A DNA stretch of 64,000 nucleotides from Athripsodes cinereus (GCA_947579605.1 OX388310.1:3286001-3350000), one strand, 5' to 3'; shown: positions 43,475 through 54,745, counted from the first letter of the stretch. Numbers and translations: made by a program. The notes: generated by a model from the sequence alone, not told the origin.

Positions 43475-44737
43475 CGGGATAACGCGACACACGAGTACAC
43501 AAACACAAATATGTACAATTAACACTTTTGTATTTCGATATGTACTCATTTTGGCGATACTTTCATAAATATTTCCATATTTGAATAACCAAAAGTTTAT
43601 TCAAATAAAAATAATTGAGAGTTGTACAGAATCGGTAAAAATATTATATTATGAAAATTCATAAGCGTGCAAAAAAGCGATAATTAATTAATTATCATTC
43701 GTGCTTTTGGCAGCTTTTAAAATATTATATGAGTAAATTGATATCTCACATGTCATATTAATTCATTCCTCGCGTTTAATTAATTTTTAAAATAATTAAT
43801 TATCGGATCATAAAAGGGTGCCGATTGATGGCTTTTTACAAAGTACCTTTGATATGACATTTTGAGCGGGTTAACATTTGAACTGCAATTAGGAAAATGA
43901 ATATATTTTACAGATTATAAAATAATCTTGTGTTTTATTTTTATATCAATATTTTTTCCAAAAAAGGATGTTGAAGTGAGAGTAGTATTATAAAAGTTTC
44001 TTACGACTGCAGTTTTAGCCGATCGGTTCTTCAGGGCTGACCGTGAGAACAATTTTGGCTCGAAAGTGCAGAAAATTATGAGTCTCATGAAATATCCTGG
44101 TGTTAGGTGGGTCTCGCTTTTAATATTTGTAAATCAAACGTTAGTACTCATTTTACTGACACAGGAAAGATAAACTGCATATTTTTAACATACTGATAGC
44201 TTGATAGCTGACTCACTTCAGGGAGAAACTATGATGATAAAAATAGAAATTAATATTAATATTTTAATAAAATAATACACAACAAAAGAAAACATATTTC
44301 AAGAATGAAAAAAAACCTTGTTCATAAATGAGTCGGAAATTGCCTGTAACTTTGAAAAAACACAATAAAATAGTTAATTGGATTCATAATATTTATAGAA
44401 TTTAATACCCAATTCTACTTAATAGTCTATTTCAATATTTCAAAAATTACCGATTTAAAGAAAATTACTTATTAATTTGAGATAAGTCTAGTTAAATATT
44501 AAACGAGACAAAGAGAGAGAAGAGAGAAAAAAGGAGAGAGCAAGCAAGTAGTTTGATTATGTAATAAAAGTTGAACAATGACAAATTGTTTCATTAAAAC
44601 TTTTACGGGAACGAATGAAAAAAATACATGAAATTCACGTGTAATTCCACACACTGACTGTGCGAGTGTTACAAGCAATTTCCTGAAATATATTTGTCTT
44701 ACAAATAGGTACCAGTAAAAAATTCATTCATTCATCG
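43475..44737. other. AT-rich spacer, nothing recognised
   Basis: About 1.26 kb. A GA-rich stretch lies at 44510-44545. No supported gene. Confidence 0.5.
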
Positions 44738-45230
44738 CCCTCAACGCTCCTTTCAGAAGCACAGGGAAGAAACCAGCCTCCTTCATTCAGAGCGTCTCTG
44801 AGTCAATCGCGTCACCTCTTCCCACGACATTCCCTGCGCTCTGATGTCATTGTCATAAGAACGGTGTATTGTTTGATATTGTGTGCATGGTCTGGATGTT
44901 TGATTATTTGAATGAATTTTGCTGATTTTTACTGACTATGTATTTTGAACATCTGTAATGTGCCTTGATATGATTAAGTGAATAGGGACGCCCGCGCCCG
45001 GGACGCGACGGAACCCATTTAAAAGGACGTTTAATTTTTTTTTTATTCATCACTATTACAAAACATTTGAAAAAACATATGGACAGAAATAATACACATA
45101 ATCACAAAGCAAAGCCAATGCAACAGACAACTCAACCCGCTATCTCTCATGATTTAACCCTTTGCTATATAATAACAAGCCCACAAGTTGTCATTTATTA
45201 CAAAAGTTATACAAAAAATGAAAAAACAAC
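44738..45230 (-). pseudogene. RTE-related repeat (family 5), minus-strand copy
   Basis: Inverted relative to 41480-42045. Block B' (44738-45020) contains AGAAACCAGCCTCC.TCATTCAGAGCGTCTC and CCACGACATTCCCTGCGCTCTGAT, the reverse of the WxEVTxLA coding tail. It is interrupted at about 44876-44985 by roughly 110 bp not present in the other copy. Block A' (45040-45230) follows. The open frames at 45067-45255 and 45154-45342 have no motif. Confidence 0.6.
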
Positions 45231-45334
45231 AAAAACACCAATCCAACATGCATAAAAGGCAGCCAAAAAAATGCTTTATATAATTAATTAATTCATTGAT
45301 AATGACGTATCCACATTGAATGTCATACGTTTTA

Positions 45335-45600
45335 TGGAGCATCCGGCAAAGAATAGGTCTCCCATATTATTTTATTAGTTCTGAAGTGACTGTGAATGGC
45401 AGGTGTTCATAAAACATCACGTTTAAGATACATTAAAACCCTAAACAAAAATCAATATAGTGAATAACAAAATTTCATTATGGAATTCTACTACCTAAAC
45501 ACCGTTTAAAATCTTCAATTCATGGTTAAGGTATGCTTCCCACCCTGAATGTCCTAACTTTTATAAGTACGGAGAGGATGGCTTATATATTTTTCAGATG
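45335..45600 (+). mobile_element. SINE-like repeat (RTE-tailed), diverged and 3'-shortened
   Basis: TGGAGCATCCGGCAAAGAATAGGTCTCCC, a GTGACTGTGAATGGCAGGTGTTC block, ACATCACGTTTAAGATA, then after an extra AT-rich stretch TATGCTTCCCACCCTGAATGTCC and GTACGGAGAGGATGGCTTAT. The 3' tail is missing. Confidence 0.65.
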
Positions 45601-46593
45601 AAGTAAGTTCTCTGACTGCCCTGCTTACTCCTTGCAGAGCTCGCTCTCTCTCTATTGCTACTTCTAGAATCCTTGTTCATTCCAACCCTATTAGTACATG
45701 GTTAATCTAAGTCAATATTTTATAATAATTGTTGAAGGGTGTTTGTGTTCACACTGTGAAAATTCATATTCAGTAATTTATAAAACAGTGTTTTGATTGT
45801 TTTATAATAATAATAGGAAATTATAATGACCAGATAATTCAAAGTGCGCCATTTTGTGGAACAAATTCACTTCAAGGGCTTATACACTTCAAAAATCTGG
45901 ATTTTTAAAAAAAAAAATTGATGATTTGAAAGGTCTTGTAACACTTCACATTTTCTTGATGAGAATGGTGTTTAGACAATAAGAATATAATAGAAAGAGT
46001 TGATTCAATAAGTAAAAAGAAATCGTGAATAAATACTTAATTTCCTTCTTATATTCCTACGTGGAGCATTGCAAGGTTAAAATATAATAATTCAGTTATA
46101 CTGTAGTGACTCAAGGTTTTGTTTATGTTAATCTTTTTTCAAACAAAATCCATTTAACAAAACATCATCCGAAAACTTATCTCAAACAATATTTTGGACA
46201 GTAGCCAAGTAAACCTTTTTGTTACACCGTGAAACTCATACTTTGTTGTACTGAGCCCATATCAATTTCTGTCACTTTTTATCGTCACCAAATATTATCC
46301 AATTTTTTTTTCAACACGATCCGTCAAGTTTCCTTTTCAGATCATCAAGTCGTTCTTTGTTGTTTATTTTAGGACGAAAATTTGATAAATAATCGCGACT
46401 ATGCTATAAATACAAAAAAAAAAGAACTCACTAATTTTTCGTGGAACTATTTCAGATAACCATTTCGATTGTCAATCATGAAAAAAACTTTTAAGAATAA
46501 AATAATATTTTATTTCAGGCTAAATTAAATAAGCACATTTTTGGTATGGTAATTAATCCATGGTTGAAAATATTTGTCATTTATTTTTGTCGC
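45601..46593. other. AT-rich spacer, nothing recognised
   Basis: About 1 kb without a supported gene. Confidence 0.5.
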
Positions 46594-47023
46594 AATAAAT
46601 AATAATAATAATAAACACTTTATTGTCAAATATACAAGTATTTTACAAAAGGCGTACATATAGCCTTGAGGCAATGTCTTCCAGTAAACCTACTACAATG
46701 ATTGAGAACTGTTTTAGTATAAAGTGAGTTTAGATTAAAAGATAAACAGAAAATGAAATATATAATATGAAACAAGAATACCTATATAAATATTTAAAAA
46801 AAAAGAAAAAGATAAAAATGTAAGCATTCACAACCATAAACCTATATTATATGTATCTAAGTGAGAACTATCTACTATTGATGAGATGGTGGGTTGTTTA
46901 TGAGGGATTTTACTTTATATTTGAATGAGCCTATAGTTGAAGAGGACCGAATATCATTGGGGAGGTTGTTCCAGATTCTGGTAGCATGTACGGTAAAAGA
47001 AGATGAATAAAAAGATGTACTAA
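46594..47023 (-). mobile_element. 5'-truncated copy of the CR1-type LINE
   Basis: The reverse complement of 20294-20714 with few differences: the AAT-repeat tail, CAAAAGGCGTACATATAGCCTTGAGGCAATGTCTTCCAG, then the end of ORF2 (GATGAGATGGTGGGTTGTTTATGAGGGATTTTACTTTAT, and GGGGAGGTTGTTCCAGATTCTGGTAGC). It is cut at about 47023 within the last coding part. It covers about 40 C-terminal codons and the whole 3' UTR. Confidence 0.92.
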
Positions 47024-47290
47024 ACTGTGGCGTCACAGTTCTGAATGATCTTTTTAGTATCTTCGAGTATTTTTTTTATTTCATATTGAAAAAATCTAAA
47101 TATGTCATTTCAAAAACTACGTTTCAATATTTGAACAATATAATTACAATTTACTCAAATACAATGAAAATAAGTAAAAAAAAATATATGAAATAATTAA
47201 GCACTAAACAGTCAAAGAGAAATACATAATTACTGCAATAAACAATCTATATACAAAAAGAAAACAGAAAAAAATATGAATAAAATAAAG

Positions 47291-47515
47291 TAGCCCCGTG
47301 GAGTCCCCAGTGGGGAATAGGTCTCCCAATCATTTCTGTAAGTTTTTTAGTGTCCTGTAAAAGGCAGACGATCGAAAAATCTCACATATAATACATTCCT
47401 ACCTAAAATACTGAAATGTATTAATTTTATTGGTACGGAAAGGATTTGCATATTGGCTACGTGCAGTCAGTCCACTGGCTATCTCACATGTGAGATATGC
47501 CGTGATGGTGTAGTA
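47291..47515 (+). mobile_element. SINE-like repeat (RTE-tailed), near full length
   Basis: CCCCGTGGAGTCCCCAGTGGGGAATAGGTCTCCC, AGTGTCCTGTAAAAGGCAG, then CAGTCCACTGGCTATCTCACATGTGAGATATGCCGTGATGGTGTAGTATA. The 5' and 3' ends are clear while the middle is diverged. Confidence 0.8.
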
Positions 47516-47647
47516 TACCTAGTATAAGTAACAAAGTATTTTTTTTCCAAATAATTAAATATTGTTTAAACTCTTATCGACAGAATCTAAATAGGACTTA
47601 TTATATTATTAAAATAGATGTTAAGCAATTTTAATATTTAACACTTT

Positions 47648-47745
47648 ACTATACTATATCCTCACACCGTATCCCAGGTGGGGTAGGCAGAGAGAACGGA
47701 ACGCCATGTTGAACTATCCTAACAAACTTCTTTCGCTTTCTTAAA
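47648..47745 (-). pseudogene. RTE family 1 3' tail
   Basis: TTTACTATACTATATCCTCACACCGTATCCCAGGTGGGGTAGGCAGAGAGAACGGAACGCCATG matches the start of 13572-13660 (reverse-strand end of family 1). Only about 95 bp remain. Confidence 0.8.
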
Positions 47746-48217
47746 TATTTAAAAATCAAACAAAAAATTAATAATTTCAGTGAATTAATTGGTCACTCCG
47801 AAAAAATTCCTTTTACAAATAAAGCGAAAACATAACAAGTCAATCGTACAATAATCAATCATTTAGACTTATTGACAAAAGTTCAGCAAGATTTCTTTTG
47901 GGCTTATTTATTATTATTATTGTTTTTACCTATATGTAATAATAATAATAATAAATAAATAAAGCCTACATCGTTTCACAAAATGATGGATTTTTATTGT
48001 TTTTGAATTAAATTCAATACAAACAGAGGAAATAAATATTATTAATGTATGCGTTCGCAGAATAAATAAAGGAGGAAATAAAATATATTGAGTCCTTCTT
48101 GAAGGTATGTAATATAATGATTCCCTATATCTATTTTTTGTTTACTACACAAATAAAGATTAGTTACAAGTATGTATTTTATGATAGGTACTATTCACAA
48201 GAGAAAAAAAATTGACT
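47746..48217. other. AT-rich spacer, nothing recognised
   Basis: No supported gene. Confidence 0.5.
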
Positions 48218-48305
48218 TTAATAACAAAGATATTTTCATATGTTCATAATATAATATGTAGTTAATAACAAAGATATTTTCATATGTTCATAATATAATA
48301 TGTAC
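48218..48305. repeat. Direct duplication of 44 bp
   Basis: TTAATAACAAAGATATTTTC and the following ATATGTTCATAATATAATATG occur twice in tandem with no visible differences, so the duplication is young. No other feature. Confidence 0.9.
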
Positions 48306-48751
48306 CTAGTTATTATTTTTTATTTCTCTCCCCCATTTTCCTAAATAACAAATATGAAAATTTTTATAGGAAGGATAATAGATTGACGAAATTCTTAAGT
48401 AACTATCTTTGAGAACTATCTAACTATCCTCCTGGTAAATGTATGTTGGATTTAATTGATTTACATTTATCACAAAGATCAACTAATTGGCAATTATTAC
48501 ATACTAATTAGTTGATCAAAATATCATGATGCTAATGATATGTTGTACCTAATTTTATTCTGTGGTTTGTGTGACACAATGTGTTCAAATTTTTATTTTT
48601 ATAATTTGAAGTGATGCAGTATATTTTATTTTTGTTTTGAGTTTTGATTTTATACGATAATAGTGTTGTGCAATTATTGTTTGTAACTATGTATTAAAGG
48701 AGTAAGCCGTATGTATTATTATAAATAAATAAATAAATAAATACTCTATGG

Positions 48752-48895
48752 TTTATAATAATAATAATAAACTTTATTGTACAAAATATTTAAATAAAAG
48801 GAATGAGATAACAACATGGTATATACAAATATTTTGCACAATGGGCGAGTTTATCGCAGGGACGTGATATCTTCCAACTAACCCAAATAAATAAT
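48752..48895 (-). mobile_element. LINE 3' end (family Y)
   Basis: AATAATAATAATAAACTTTATTGTAC at the tail side, then GGGCGAGTTTATCGCAGGGACGTGATATCTTCCAACTAACCC. The same layout is seen at 58838-58978. No coding part. Confidence 0.7.
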
Positions 48896-48930
48896 GTTTA
48901 AATAGGTAGCAGATATACTCTTACATAATA

Positions 48931-49170
48931 TTACTTTACTATCACGGCACATTCCACAAGCGGGGTAGCAAGCAGACCAGCCGCATATAATAAACATGCA
49001 AGCCGTCCTCTCCGTGCCAATATAAAATCGAGACATTCAGGATGGGTTGGGTAACCTCATCGCTGAATTCTAAGTGTAAAATGTCTTAATTGTTTTGAAC
49101 ACCTGCTATTAACAGGACACTCGAAGACTTACGGAGAAGAGTGGGAGACCAATTCATTATCGGGTGCTCC
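48931..49170 (-). mobile_element. SINE-like repeat (RTE-tailed), full length
   Basis: ATCACGGCACATTCCACAAGCGGGGTAGCAAGCAGACCAGCCGCAT, CATGCAAGCCGTCCTCTCCGTGCCAATATAAAATCGAGACATTCAGGATGGG, CACCTGC..TTAACAGGACACTCGAAGACTTACGGAGAAGAGTGGGAGACC and CGGGTGCTCC. Close to the reference copy at 43220-43474. Confidence 0.88.
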
Positions 49171-50180
49171 ATAATATTTAGATGATATTTTTCAATATCA
49201 TACTTAATATCTTATTTATGTTGACAATAAGTTCAACAACAAAAAAATATATTCAGATTAAGTATTTGCACAAGTTATATTACACTGTCCACCCACTAGA
49301 CCAAGTCCGTATAACTTTCGGTGTCAATGGTCAACGTTCACAGCTTCGCCGTTCCCACTGTCATGATAATATAAGGTCCATCAACCGAGAATCATTTAAT
49401 AAAAAAATAGTAGCAATATTTTTTGGGATCTCGTATCGAACATAATCTCCTGTCTAAATGGCGCTGGAAAAAATGTTCCATACTTACTTATGTACTTACT
49501 AGTACAACTGTATTATGTTTAATGCTTAACAAATGAAAATTAAAATAATATCAATATTCTTGACACAATGAAAACAAAAAAGCCTTGTCATTATATGTAT
49601 TGCTAACGTTCTCCTTTTAATTAATAAATATGAATGAAACTTATCAGAGCAAAAAAAGATCCGGTTAGTTATTTGAAGCTTTTCAAATTGTAACAAATTT
49701 ATATATAAAAGTTTTTAATTCTATTGTATACTAAATTAAATTCAAATACTTAATCAAAATAACTGATTTTATTAAACCTTTTATTCATATGAAAGTCAAA
49801 GAAATTATGATTTCATTTATCTTTTTTTAACGTTATACTTTTATTTATATACCTTTAAACACCCACATTTCAAAGAAATTTAAATAAGAAATAAATTAAA
49901 CTTAAACATTTCTGAGATAGAAATGGTGTTCTATTTATTTAGAATGGCGTATTTAAGATTTTAATCCATATTACGGAAGCGCTTAGAACGTAACGTCGGC
50001 GTCACGGCGCGAGGCACCTTTTCATCCTGCAGTAAAAGAATAATAATAATAATATATAAGGATTTTAGTAAAAGAAGAAGTAGAAGGTATTAGATGAGTC
50101 TTTAAACAGAAGTCCTTTTCAAATGGTATACAGGTATATTTTAATAATCCCCACATAAATATTTTAGTCTGTTCCTAAAC
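49171..50180. other. AT-rich spacer, weak coding hint
   Basis: The frame ending at 49445 contains VRITFGVNGQRSQLRRSHCH, which might be a decayed LINE tail but lacks a diagnostic motif. A GC-rich patch (GTAACGTCGGCGTCACGGCGCG) lies near 49990-50013. Nothing else recognised. Confidence 0.4.
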
Positions 50181-50191
50181 ATGTATGTTCA

Positions 50192-50484
50192 AAATTATCA
50201 AATAAAATAAAATAAATATTTATTATTTTTGTTTCGTGTTACTGTTGAGTAAGACTAACGCACGACCGGTTTCGCGGACTCCGAGTTCGCATAATCAGGT
50301 GCTGATCTATACTGATCTATAGTATAGATCAGCACCTGATGATGCGAACTCGGAGTCCGCGAAACCGGTCGTGCGTTAGTCTTACTCAACAGTAACACGA
50401 AACAAAAATAATAAATATTTATTTTATTTTATTTGATAATTTAAAATGAAGTGTTACAAAGTAAATGCCGATACAATTAATGAA
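50192..50484 (-). mobile_element. Palindromic retroposed unit, 122-bp arms, 11-bp target duplication
   Basis: Left arm 50192-50313, 7-nt loop (GATCTAT), right arm 50321-50442; I see one mismatch between the arms. The arms include GACCGGTTTCGCGGACTCCG and AGTCTTACTCAACAGTAACA or their complements. A 42-bp single-copy tail follows (to 50484), ending ATGCCGATACAATTAATGAA. Both outer ends are flanked by ATGTATGTTCA (50181-50191 and 50485-50495). The termini equal those of the unit at 12926-13051. No coding frame. A target duplication of 11-13 bp favours retroposition over a DNA transposon. Confidence 0.85.
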
Positions 50485-50495
50485 ATGTATGTTCA

Positions 50496-51054
50496 TTTGT
50501 ACCTATGTATGTGAATATGTTTATATTCCTCTGAACATTTTAATAAAGCAAAACAGAGGAAAGGTAGTGTGATCTTTATATATGTTGCATCTCATTCTTT
50601 AAATATTATATACAAATCATATAAACAGTTTAAAGAAGACTGAAATATATTCAAGCATTTACCAAATATGAAGTAAAAAAAAAACATAAAACTACATTGA
50701 TACCAAAGTTTTGTAAGTAATCTCACAAACTAATTAAAACTAAACTAAAGCCTTCCGAAGGAAAATAAATGGTAAATAATTTCCACGATATCGTGACAAC
50801 TGTCAAAAAAATTGTAATTCTTTAAAATATATTATTATAGTGTACGTTTCCAAGCTCAACATTTCTGATGCAATGGCGGGAAAACAAAAAAAATCACTGA
50901 GGTCTGCTGACACAGATTCTGTTAAAAGACTTTTGTTTCCACGTATATTTGCTGTGTTTTTTTGCGTGGCTGAACAACAGCTATAGAACAAATTTCCACA
51001 TGATTTGAGAAATCCTGGAGAATGCAGAGATGTTCAAAACAAATATGATTTTCC
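50496..51054. other. AT-rich spacer, nothing recognised
   Basis: A 37-codon frame at 50873-50986 starts MAGKQKKSLRSADTDSVKRL but stops soon after and has no known motif; I do not call it a gene. Confidence 0.45.
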
Positions 51055-51560
51055 CCATCCCATATCCCACAAGTGAGATAGCCAGCAGACCAACCGCATG
51101 CAATAAATATGCAAGCTGTCCTCTTTGTATACATACATACATACATCTTCTTCCCCTTGTCCTAGTTGGGTCGGGGGCCCATTGCGCCTAGGTACTTCCT
51201 CCAGAGATCCCTGTCCACTGCTGCTTCCAGGACCTCTGGCCACTCCAAACCAAACCTTTCAACACACAAGTTTGACACCTGCCCTTGCCAGCTTCTTCTA
51301 GGACGGCCTACCGGTCTTCTGCCCTCTCCCACAGCCTCCAAAGATCTAAGTGGTAGTCTGTCTTCTGGCATGCGGAGAACGTGACCCAGCCATCGCAACT
51401 GCGACCTCTCTATATGCAGGAGTACCGGTTCTACCTTGAGAGCCTCACGAACATACGTATATATATATATATATATATAATATGTCCTCTTTGTGCCAAC
51501 AAAAATAAAAAATAAATCAGGATGGGTGGCAAACCTCATCGCTGAATCTAAGATGTAAAT
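51055..51560 (-). mobile_element. SINE-like repeat (RTE-tailed), split by an RTE fragment
   Basis: Left piece 51055-51128 (CATATCCCACAAGTGAGATAGCCAGCAGACC...GCAAGCTGTCCTCTTTGT), right piece 51483-51560 (TGTCCTCTTTGTGCCAAC...CAGGATGGGTGGCAAACCTCATCGCTGAATCTAAGATGTAAA). The 12-mer TGTCCTCTTTGT is present on both sides of the inserted segment. Confidence 0.85.
51129..51482 (-). pseudogene. RTE-type LINE C-terminal fragment (family 3) with 12-bp target duplication
   Basis: Minus strand, open from the truncation to the stop: VEPVLLHIERSQLRWLGHVL, RMPEDRLPLRSLEAVGEGRR, GRPRRSWQGQVSNLCVERFG, AAVDRDLWRKYLGAMGPRPN. RSQLRWLGHVxRM, GRPRxxW and DRxxWR are the RTE C-terminal motifs. GC content is well above the surroundings. 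The 3' end carries TATG repeats, and an AT-dinucleotide run sits at the 5' junction (51456-51480). Catalytic domains are absent. It is inserted in a SINE copy with a clear target duplication. Confidence 0.9.
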
Positions 51561-52665
51561 TTCTACTATCTTTACTAACGAAATATCATATTTTGTTTTT
51601 AAACAATTTCATAAATATTTCCATAACGCCGAGTAATACGACGGTTATAAGAGATGATAGTACTAAGGTAGGTATAGTACAGAAATAAACACACAGCAAA
51701 ACATTATAATATTTCACACCTTAATCCTGAAAATTCTCACATCTATTCAACTGAAACCTGAAGCCAGGTGGTGTTTCAGAGATTTTCATGAGAATGAAAA
51801 GAGTAAAGGTGGTAGTTATAATAATTGTTATTCATAATACTCTCGAATGCGTTATAAACAATACATAATTGTGATATTTATTATAACAGTATAAGACGAC
51901 CTATCAAATTTTATAACCAACCAAACTATCTATTTTGGCTTGAAGGACATTGATTTTTTTGTTGTAAATGTCTTTTTATGTAATGTCTGTCTGATTAATG
52001 TCAGATATATAAAATGTGGAATACTTAAATAAAAGTAGGTAAGAGACCACTACCGCGCTACCGCTACCGCGTGATCGGTGTGCGCGTATTTTTGGCCAAT
52101 AGTCACTTCGTGCGTCGTATGATCAAGATCAAGACTAGATTAAGATCGTGTTAAGATTTTGTCAAGAGTAACCTTACTGGTCTTGCATAGCCAGAAAAGA
52201 ATCCTACATTAAATTTACTCAAAATTAGTTCTCATCTCAAGTATAATCTGATTTTTTGTTCCTTTGTGTTATACTTATTTAATTATATTTGGGTAAAAAC
52301 ATAAAAACCGTAAACTCAGATACAACTTTATTTGCAAAATTTTTTACTGTTTTATTTTATTATTTTTTCTAGACAAAAGGGAAAGTTAATCAAGTTTGTA
52401 TTAAAAAAAGGTATAAGTTATACGAACAAAAGAAGTTTTTATTGTTCAAAGATTTAATTTTTGAGATTAAATAAATTAAACTTATTGGTAGATTAACATT
52501 TTATGTGTACAATGAATTTGAAAGTAATGTTCTTTTGGTGTTGAGCGATTTTCAACTTTTTTTTAGTTAATTAAAAAAGAAGCATTTATCAAGTTGATTA
52601 CTTAAAAAGAAATAAGACAAACTTTTAGCTACTCTTATTTTCTGTACAGCCTCAAAATGATCCTT
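51561..52665. other. AT-rich spacer, nothing recognised
   Basis: A patch at 52046-52090 has repeated CTACCGCG motifs, and GATCAAGATC-type phrases follow. No gene recognised. Confidence 0.5.
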
Positions 52666-52735
52666 CAGAACTTTGGGTTAGTTGGAAGATATAGCGCCTT
52701 TGCGATAAATTCGCCATCTGTATATTGAATGTTTT
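52666..52735 (+). mobile_element. LINE 3'-end fragment (family Y)
   Basis: CTTTGGGTTAGTTGGAAGATATAGCGCCTTTGCGATAAATTCGCCATCTGTATATTGA is the reverse of 58920-58978. The tail repeats are missing. Confidence 0.65.
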
Positions 52736-52935
52736 TATTTGAAACATATTTCTCTATGATTTTTTTTAAATCATGGTTACATACCAATTTTGTTTATGTT
52801 TGTTTCAAATGTTTATTTGTAGGTACCTTGTTTCATAGACTACCCCAAATTTTTAATTATTGGAAATACGGAATACAACGAGTTCATTAATTACAAAATT
52901 TTGAAATATTAAAGATATTTTACATCTAAATTTCA

Positions 52936-53022
52936 GCGATGAGGTTTGCCCCCTATCCTTAATGTCTTAATTTTGGTTAGTACTAAGACATTCAGGATAA
53001 ATGGCATACCTAATCGCTGAAC
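52936..53022. repeat. Two SINE pieces in inverted orientation (mini-hairpin)
   Basis: TTCAGCGATGAGGTTTGCC...ATCCTTAATGTCTTA is followed, after about 14 nt, by TAAGACATTCAGGATAAATGGCATACCTAATCGCTGAA. Both are the same inner block of the RTE-tailed SINE-like repeat, head to head, giving a stem of about 35 bp with mismatches. Confidence 0.75.
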
Positions 53023-54540
53023 TATTTAAAATTGATTTTTTGTTACCATTCACTAAAATATATATTTTGAAATATTTTTCAAATACCAGAAAAAAATACA
53101 ATATTTGTAGATACATGGCAACATATTATATATAAAAACTTGACAAATTTCTCTCTTATATATTTGTAACATTGTTGGCGTGAATTTGTCAAAATATAAA
53201 GAATATTCATCTACTCTTTTCAGAAAAAATCTCAAAGAAATTACATATCGCTTTTGCTTGGCACCTGTCACTATTCCACCATAGAGAATATTGCGTCTAT
53301 CTCTATGTTTAAAAATCTGATAAATATTTAAGCTCGTTTACATGCGCGTATGTTTGTGTGTATCTACTATAGACACATTTACCAGACAAATTTTGAATTA
53401 ATTTTCTAAAGTGATAGAATAGTACCTAGTAGGTAGTAATTTATAAATTGACGAAATCATATTTTTTACCATATTGGTTAATTATTTATGTTTATCTACC
53501 TTAAGCCCCATATTGAAGTGAAACAAAATTTGCTATATTGTTCTATGTACTTGTGATGTTTAACAAACGAAATTCACTTTTTTCGATCCAATAACCATCG
53601 TACCAGAATCAAAACGTTTGTTTTTTAGTTAATATTATCGACCAACTTTAACTTGGTGGAAGCTTATACAAAATTGATAACATATTAAAATACTTATACA
53701 TATTTAGTTATTCCACAGTACCTAACTTTGATTATAGCGGCGGAAATCTCTTTTGTCTCATTCAATCGACTATAAACATGTATTCGTGAAATTATTCACA
53801 ATTTTAATGACTATCCTAATTATTCATAAAAGTAGATATATTATGTGCCCAGCCCTCTTAAAGATCTTGAAAACCAGTTCGCAGATAATAAAGTCAAAGT
53901 GGAAGTACTAAATATAAATATTTAATTTTTATAAACGTACCTATGTGTTTTTATCTATCTTTTATGATTAACTAAAATGATTCATATAATTAAAAAAAAA
54001 AACAATATGTGTAATTACAAATAGATTTGGGAATATACAAGATTTTTTTTTAATGACGCTGTCGTCTTCTACATACACTCAGAGCAAAGCCGGGTATGAC
54101 GCTAGTGTAACATAACAAAAGAAGCATCATGAAAATTACATGGGAATACGCTACCACCTGTGCGTGTCATAGAGAGATATAATAATAATAATAATATCTT
54201 ATCTACTCTCCTCTTCTACATGAAATCATATTATTCTCTCTCACTCTGGTATAAAAAAAAGAAAAAGATTAGTCAATATTTCGAACATATGGTGGAGATG
54301 AGAATTTTTGAAATGAGAATGGTTTTTATTTTCGTTGCGTTTTGATTGGAGTATTTACTCAATGCTGTATTTTCATTGGTCAACAAAAATATCTTATTGA
54401 TTCTTCTAATCTATTCATTGATTCTTCCGCGACTCTTGCATACTTTGTGCTACTCGAACACGCTGCCATCCAAGAACATTCTGGATTTATAGAGGGAGTA
54501 AAACAAATTGAACTATATTTTCTGCTACCACTATCTTCTT
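53023..54540. other. AT-rich spacer; possible Helitron 3' end
   Basis: AGCAAAGCCGGGTATGACGCTAGT at about 54083-54106 resembles a Helitron 3' terminus (CTAG before T), but no matching 5' TC end was found. No gene supported; the open frames at 53053-53271, 54160-54345 and 54342-54572 have no motif. Confidence 0.4.
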
Positions 54541-54582
54541 TTCCATCACGGCATATCCCACTAGTGGGGTAGCCAGCAGACC
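54541..54582 (-). mobile_element. SINE-like repeat (RTE-tailed), 3' end only
   Basis: CCATCACGGCATATCCCACTAGTGGGGTAGCCAGCAGACC is the terminal block in reverse. Confidence 0.8.
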
Positions 54583-54615
54583 TTATTTTTATTTTTCATT
54601 GTTATAATATGAGTT

Positions 54616-54745
54616 CGTCGTTAGCCTGGAGGTAGAGTCTCGGCCTCTTGTACAAGGGGTCCGCGGTTCGATCCCAGGTGCCGACAAACTCCCCTTTCAC
54701 GACACAAGCTTTTAGCTTACTGTGGAAGGTGTATAAGATATATCT
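54616..54745 (+). mobile_element. tRNA-derived SINE (family B), best copy
   Basis: CGTCGTTAGCCTGGAGGTAGAGTCTCGGCC (A-box), GGGGTCCGCGGTTCGATCCCAGG (B-box) and TGCCGAC, so the head still looks like a tRNA gene, with GTCG/CGAC able to pair as an acceptor end. The body continues AAACTCCCCTTTCACGACACAAGCTTTTAGCTTACTGTGGAAGGTGTATAAG, then an A-rich tail. Not a real tRNA: the body, tail and copies at 7980 and 58306 show a SINE. Confidence 0.88.

Noticed and set aside
54616..54690. Possible tRNA gene
   Set aside because: A- and B-boxes are present, but the downstream body and tail are shared with other copies, so it is a tRNA-derived SINE.
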